Origin: Ruminococcus difficilis
Lineage (GTDB): Bacteria; Bacillota_A; Clostridia; Oscillospirales; Acutalibacteraceae
Assembly (NCBI RefSeq): GCF_016680995.1
Contig: NZ_JAEQMG010000116.1
Location: 1-7,718 of the forward strand
Length of the DNA: 7,718 bases
Reading direction: 5' to 3'
The position numbers and the translations under genes are program-made. A model generated the notes under the pieces. It was not told where the DNA came from and did no database searches. It saw only the letters and a list, made by a program, of their open reading frames with translations. Of this stretch, positions 5,645 to 7,718 are shown piece after piece; the first letter of the stretch is position 1; the number at the start of each line of letters is the position of its first letter.

Positions 5645-5673
5645 ATTATATATTATTTAGGACGTTTTGTCAA
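5645..5673 (-). promoter_or_regulatory. Consensus sigma-A promoter of the tRNA-Gln/tRNA-Pro unit
   Basis: The minus strand carries perfect TTGACA (5668-5673) and perfect TATAAT (5645-5650) with a 17-base spacer. Transcription should begin near 5638, about 25 bases before tRNA-Gln. The -35 lies only 13 bases beyond the dnaC stop codon, with no terminator between, so dnaC read-through could also enter the tRNAs. Confidence 0.88.
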
Positions 5674-5686
5674 GGGTTTTTGAAAA

Positions 5687-6679
5687 TTAATTTAATCTTT
5701 TTTTCGCGATTCTTATATCTCTGCCAAAGAAGTTAAGTTTTTCGGCTTCTCCGTTCAAACGTGAAACCAATCGGTTCGAATATGTCTTTTCCAGTTCACG
5801 CATTGTGAGGTTGGTGTTGATTATAACCGGCTTGCGCGAGAGCAGCCGCGAATTAATCAGATTGTAAATGTGCGAAACCGAGAACTGACTGTTGAATTCC
5901 GTACCGAGATCGTCGATAATCAGCAGGTCGCAGTCAGTCGCCATGTCCAGCAGCTCGTCGTTTTCGGTTCTCCGGCGCATTTGGGTTTCGTAATGCGCGA
6001 TAATCGCGGGAGCCGAAACATAGATTACCCCGTATCCTCTGCGGATAACCTCGTTTGCAACGGCGAGGGAGAGGTGGGTTTTTCCCAGACCGGTCGCGCC
6101 GCACATCAGCAGGCTTTTCGAGTTGGTTGTAAAGTTATGCGCATAGCTTTTGCAGTAGCGAACAACTCTATCCATGTGCTGACGAGGATTAATGCCGTTC
6201 TGGTCTGCTTCGTCGGGGTAGAAGTCAATGCGGAAGCTGTCGAAGGTCGAGAGAGTCAGCGGTGCGTGACGGTTCAGTTCTTCGCAGGCGCATTCGGTCA
6301 GTGCTTGTTTCAGACAGCCGCACATCAGCGTAATGCCGTTCTCGTCGTAGTATCCCGTGTCCGAGCAGCGTTTGCAGGTGTAGTCCGGTTCGAGAGCGTC
6401 AGCGGAATAACCGTTTGTGACAAGAAGCTGCTTAAGCTCCTCCTGCATAGAGAGGTTTTCGTTTTTCAGCCTTTCAAGCTCCTCGGCTACGTTTCCGCCG
6501 GCTACAACCGCTCTCGCGGCGCGGATTCCACTGTTTCCGATACCTTTTTCAAGCTCTGCAGCTCGCGGAAGCTTTGCGAAGATTTCCTCGCGTCTGAAAT
6601 CCGCGTTGCGGCGAGCCTCCAGACGTCTTTGCGCAAGCCTGTCAGCCGCCTTTTTTTGAATTATGCTGCTGTATCCCAT
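5687..6679 (-). CDS. dnaC: DnaC/DnaI-type replicative helicase loader (AAA+ ATPase)
   Basis: The 330-residue protein has a charged coiled-coil-like N-terminus (about 8-85). A zinc-type cysteine cluster follows (C102, C105, C120, C122), as in DnaI-like loaders. An AAA+ domain then carries Walker A GATGLGKT (194-201), Walker B LLIIDD (252-257), sensor-1 asparagine in INTN (287-290), and arginines in SNRLVSRL (302-308) that fit the arginine finger. Such loaders place the replicative DnaB-type helicase on single-stranded DNA at the origin or during restart. IstB transposition proteins share the fold, but they lack this N-terminal zinc module, and no istA is present. ATG 6679 has GGGAG about six bases upstream. 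It follows the DnaD-domain gene by 14 bases on the same strand, matching the common Clostridia dnaD-dnaC pair; both act in primosome assembly. Confidence 0.9.
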   Translation of the reverse strand: MGYSSIIQKKAADRLAQRRLEARRNADFRREEIFAKLPRAAELEKGIGNSGIRAARAVVAGGNVAEELERLKNENLSMQEELKQLLVTNGYSADALEPDYTCKRCSDTGYYDENGITLMCGCLKQALTECACEELNRHAPLTLSTFDSFRIDFYPDEADQNGINPRQHMDRVVRYCKSYAHNFTTNSKSLLMCGATGLGKTHLSLAVANEVIRRGYGVIYVSAPAIIAHYETQMRRRTENDELLDMATDCDLLIIDDLGTEFNSQFSVSHIYNLINSRLLSRKPVIINTNLTMRELEKTYSNRLVSRLNGEAEKLNFFGRDIRIAKKRLN

Positions 6680-6693
6680 AAAGTTCTCCCGTG

Positions 6694-7718
6694 TTATTCA
6701 AAATCATCAAGTCTGTTAATCTGTTCAAGCTCCTCAATATCATATGAGCTGGCTGCGGAGACAGGTTCCTTTTTCTTTTTTGCGTTCTCAAACTGCGCAA
6801 GATCGTTTTTATTGCGGATTCCGTTGCTGTGCCAGCGCTTTAATATGCCGTCAATATAGTTGAACTTCATTTCGCCTTTTGTGTCCACACAGCGCTCGTA
6901 CGCCTCGCGAAGCATATCGGGAGAGAACTTCCATTCCGAAACCCAAGTATTGCAGTAGTCAAGCTGTTTTTTGCTAGGCGAACCGGCGTTTTTCAGTCCG
7001 AATGACGAGGAAACAATAGAGTAGCATTTTGTTCGCTGGGTTGCGAGACGGATTTTGTTGTCGGCTTCCTCAACCGAATTAACGCCGTCGTTTGCCCAAG
7101 AAACGCCGAGCCTTTCAATCGTGCGCATATTGCCCTTGTCAAGGCTGATTGCGTACTGAATGAGCATCAGTATTACGTCCAGCGGAAGTCCGCAGGTGTC
7201 CTTAAGCATGAGCAGCGTCGAGATATCAGCGGTTGACAGCGTCTTGCCCAGCGCTGTTTGTGCTTCGCTTACTATAATTTTCAATTCTTCGTCAACCGCA
7301 AGCTGCTGCACCGTGAACACGTAGTCGGGCTTTTGCGGCTTTGTGACCGTGAAATGCGGCTTTTCAGGTTCCGCAGGGATTTCCTCGGCTATGGGGGTTT
7401 CCTTTACCTCCGGTTCCTGAAAAACAGGTTCCTGCAGTGATGATATTTCTTTTTCAGAATTATTCACAGGCGAATAAACCTGATTGTCCTTTTGAAGAAT
7501 ACCCATGCTTACCCAGTAATCAAGCGCTTCGGGAATATCCGTTACATTCACGCCGGTGCAAGCCGAAATATCCTTGTTGTCAAGCGTTTTGTCCGCATTG
7601 CGCAGAACATAGAGGAGTACTTTCAGTTTTACTCCGTCCGAAAATTTCAGACCCTCGTCAACAACCTTTGAGGGCACTGCAAAAACAGAGCGCCATGCTC
7701 CGAGATTAATCGTTACCG
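6694..7718 (-). CDS. DnaD-domain primosome protein (5' end beyond window edge)
   Basis: A GTG at 7677 would give 327 residues, but the frame is open to the window edge. The upstream codons read INLGAWRSVFAVPSKVVDEG, the usual start of these proteins, so the true start lies outside and 340 residues are visible. Numbering from the edge, a winged-helix N-terminal domain (about 14-80) is followed by a proline/glutamate-rich linker (about 90-130). Two DnaD/DnaB_2 modules follow: about 156-219 (ending in GVSWANDGVNSVEEA) and about 254-300 (with YCNTWVSEW and YIDGILKRWHSNGI, the conserved YxxxILxxW signature). DnaD/DnaB proteins remodel DNA and recruit the helicase loader in Firmicutes replication initiation and restart. 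The loader gene follows after 14 bases. The tail is lysine-rich then acidic. The family assignment is firm; which paralogue it is, is not. Confidence 0.9.
   Translation of the reverse strand, partial: VTINLGAWRSVFAVPSKVVDEGLKFSDGVKLKVLLYVLRNADKTLDNKDISACTGVNVTDIPEALDYWVSMGILQKDNQVYSPVNNSEKEISSLQEPVFQEPEVKETPIAEEIPAEPEKPHFTVTKPQKPDYVFTVQQLAVDEELKIIVSEAQTALGKTLSTADISTLLMLKDTCGLPLDVILMLIQYAISLDKGNMRTIERLGVSWANDGVNSVEEADNKIRLATQRTKCYSIVSSSFGLKNAGSPSKKQLDYCNTWVSEWKFSPDMLREAYERCVDTKGEMKFNYIDGILKRWHSNGIRNKNDLAQFENAKKKKEPVSAASSYDIEELEQINRLDDFE

Noticed and set aside
5456..5683. 75-codon plus-strand open frame over the tRNA genes
   Set aside because: It reads through two tRNA genes and a terminator in antisense, and is an artefact.
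5870..6859. Plus-strand open frame of 329 codons opposite dnaC and the dnaD end
   Set aside because: It spans two well-identified minus-strand genes and shows no recognisable motif.

Overview
The window looks like chromosomal DNA of a low-to-moderate GC Gram-positive, most likely a Clostridia / Ruminococcaceae-type gut anaerobe. The reasons are the DnaD-domain protein plus DnaC/DnaI-type helicase loader pair, the EFR1-type flavodoxin-ferredoxin, the FucO-type iron alcohol dehydrogenase, CCA-encoding tRNA genes and consensus sigma-A promoters. This is inferred from protein families, not from a database match.

Left block (1-3383, all minus strand): a four-gene run read right to left. A PatB/MalY-type PLP C-S lyase (2081-3298) comes first, then a CPBP intramembrane protease with a TTG start (1374-2048), an EFR1 flavodoxin/2x[4Fe-4S] protein (539-1279), and a 2H phosphoesterase that runs off the left edge (1-509). 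A good sigma-A promoter (3332-3360) lies just upstream of the lyase, with a dyad over its -35 element. Gaps of 29, 94 and 32 bases between the genes fit one transcript.

Middle block (3384-5271): a mosaic region. A decayed serine-recombinase fragment on the minus strand (3462-3776, homology visible to about 3826) abuts and overlaps, in antisense, the 5' end of a nearly full-length lactaldehyde reductase-like gene (fucO-type, 3818-4942, plus strand). The fucO frame continues upstream to an ATG with a ribosome binding site at 3794 but meets a TAG after five codons. After fucO lie six roughly 21-bp-spaced copies of (T/C)CTAAACGATAGC (4978-5094). They are fused to a minus-strand C-terminal coding remnant whose stop codon lies inside one repeat (5083-5208). 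This looks like the solo end of a degraded transposable element inserted between fucO and its terminator (5235-5271). From 5272 to 5400 I see only AT-rich spacer with no supported feature.

Right block (5401-7718, all minus strand): a DnaD-domain primosome protein (cut by the right edge) and the DnaC-type helicase loader form an operon with a 14-base gap. A consensus TTGACA-N17-TATAAT promoter follows directly and drives tRNA-Gln(CTG). Next comes a perfect-stem intrinsic terminator whose T-run touches the first base of tRNA-Pro(CGG), then the tRNA-Pro gene and a second terminator. No complete new defence or mobile system is visible. The most unusual items are the transposon-end-like repeat array, the recombinase/fucO junction with its interrupted leader, and the terminator wedged between two tRNAs.
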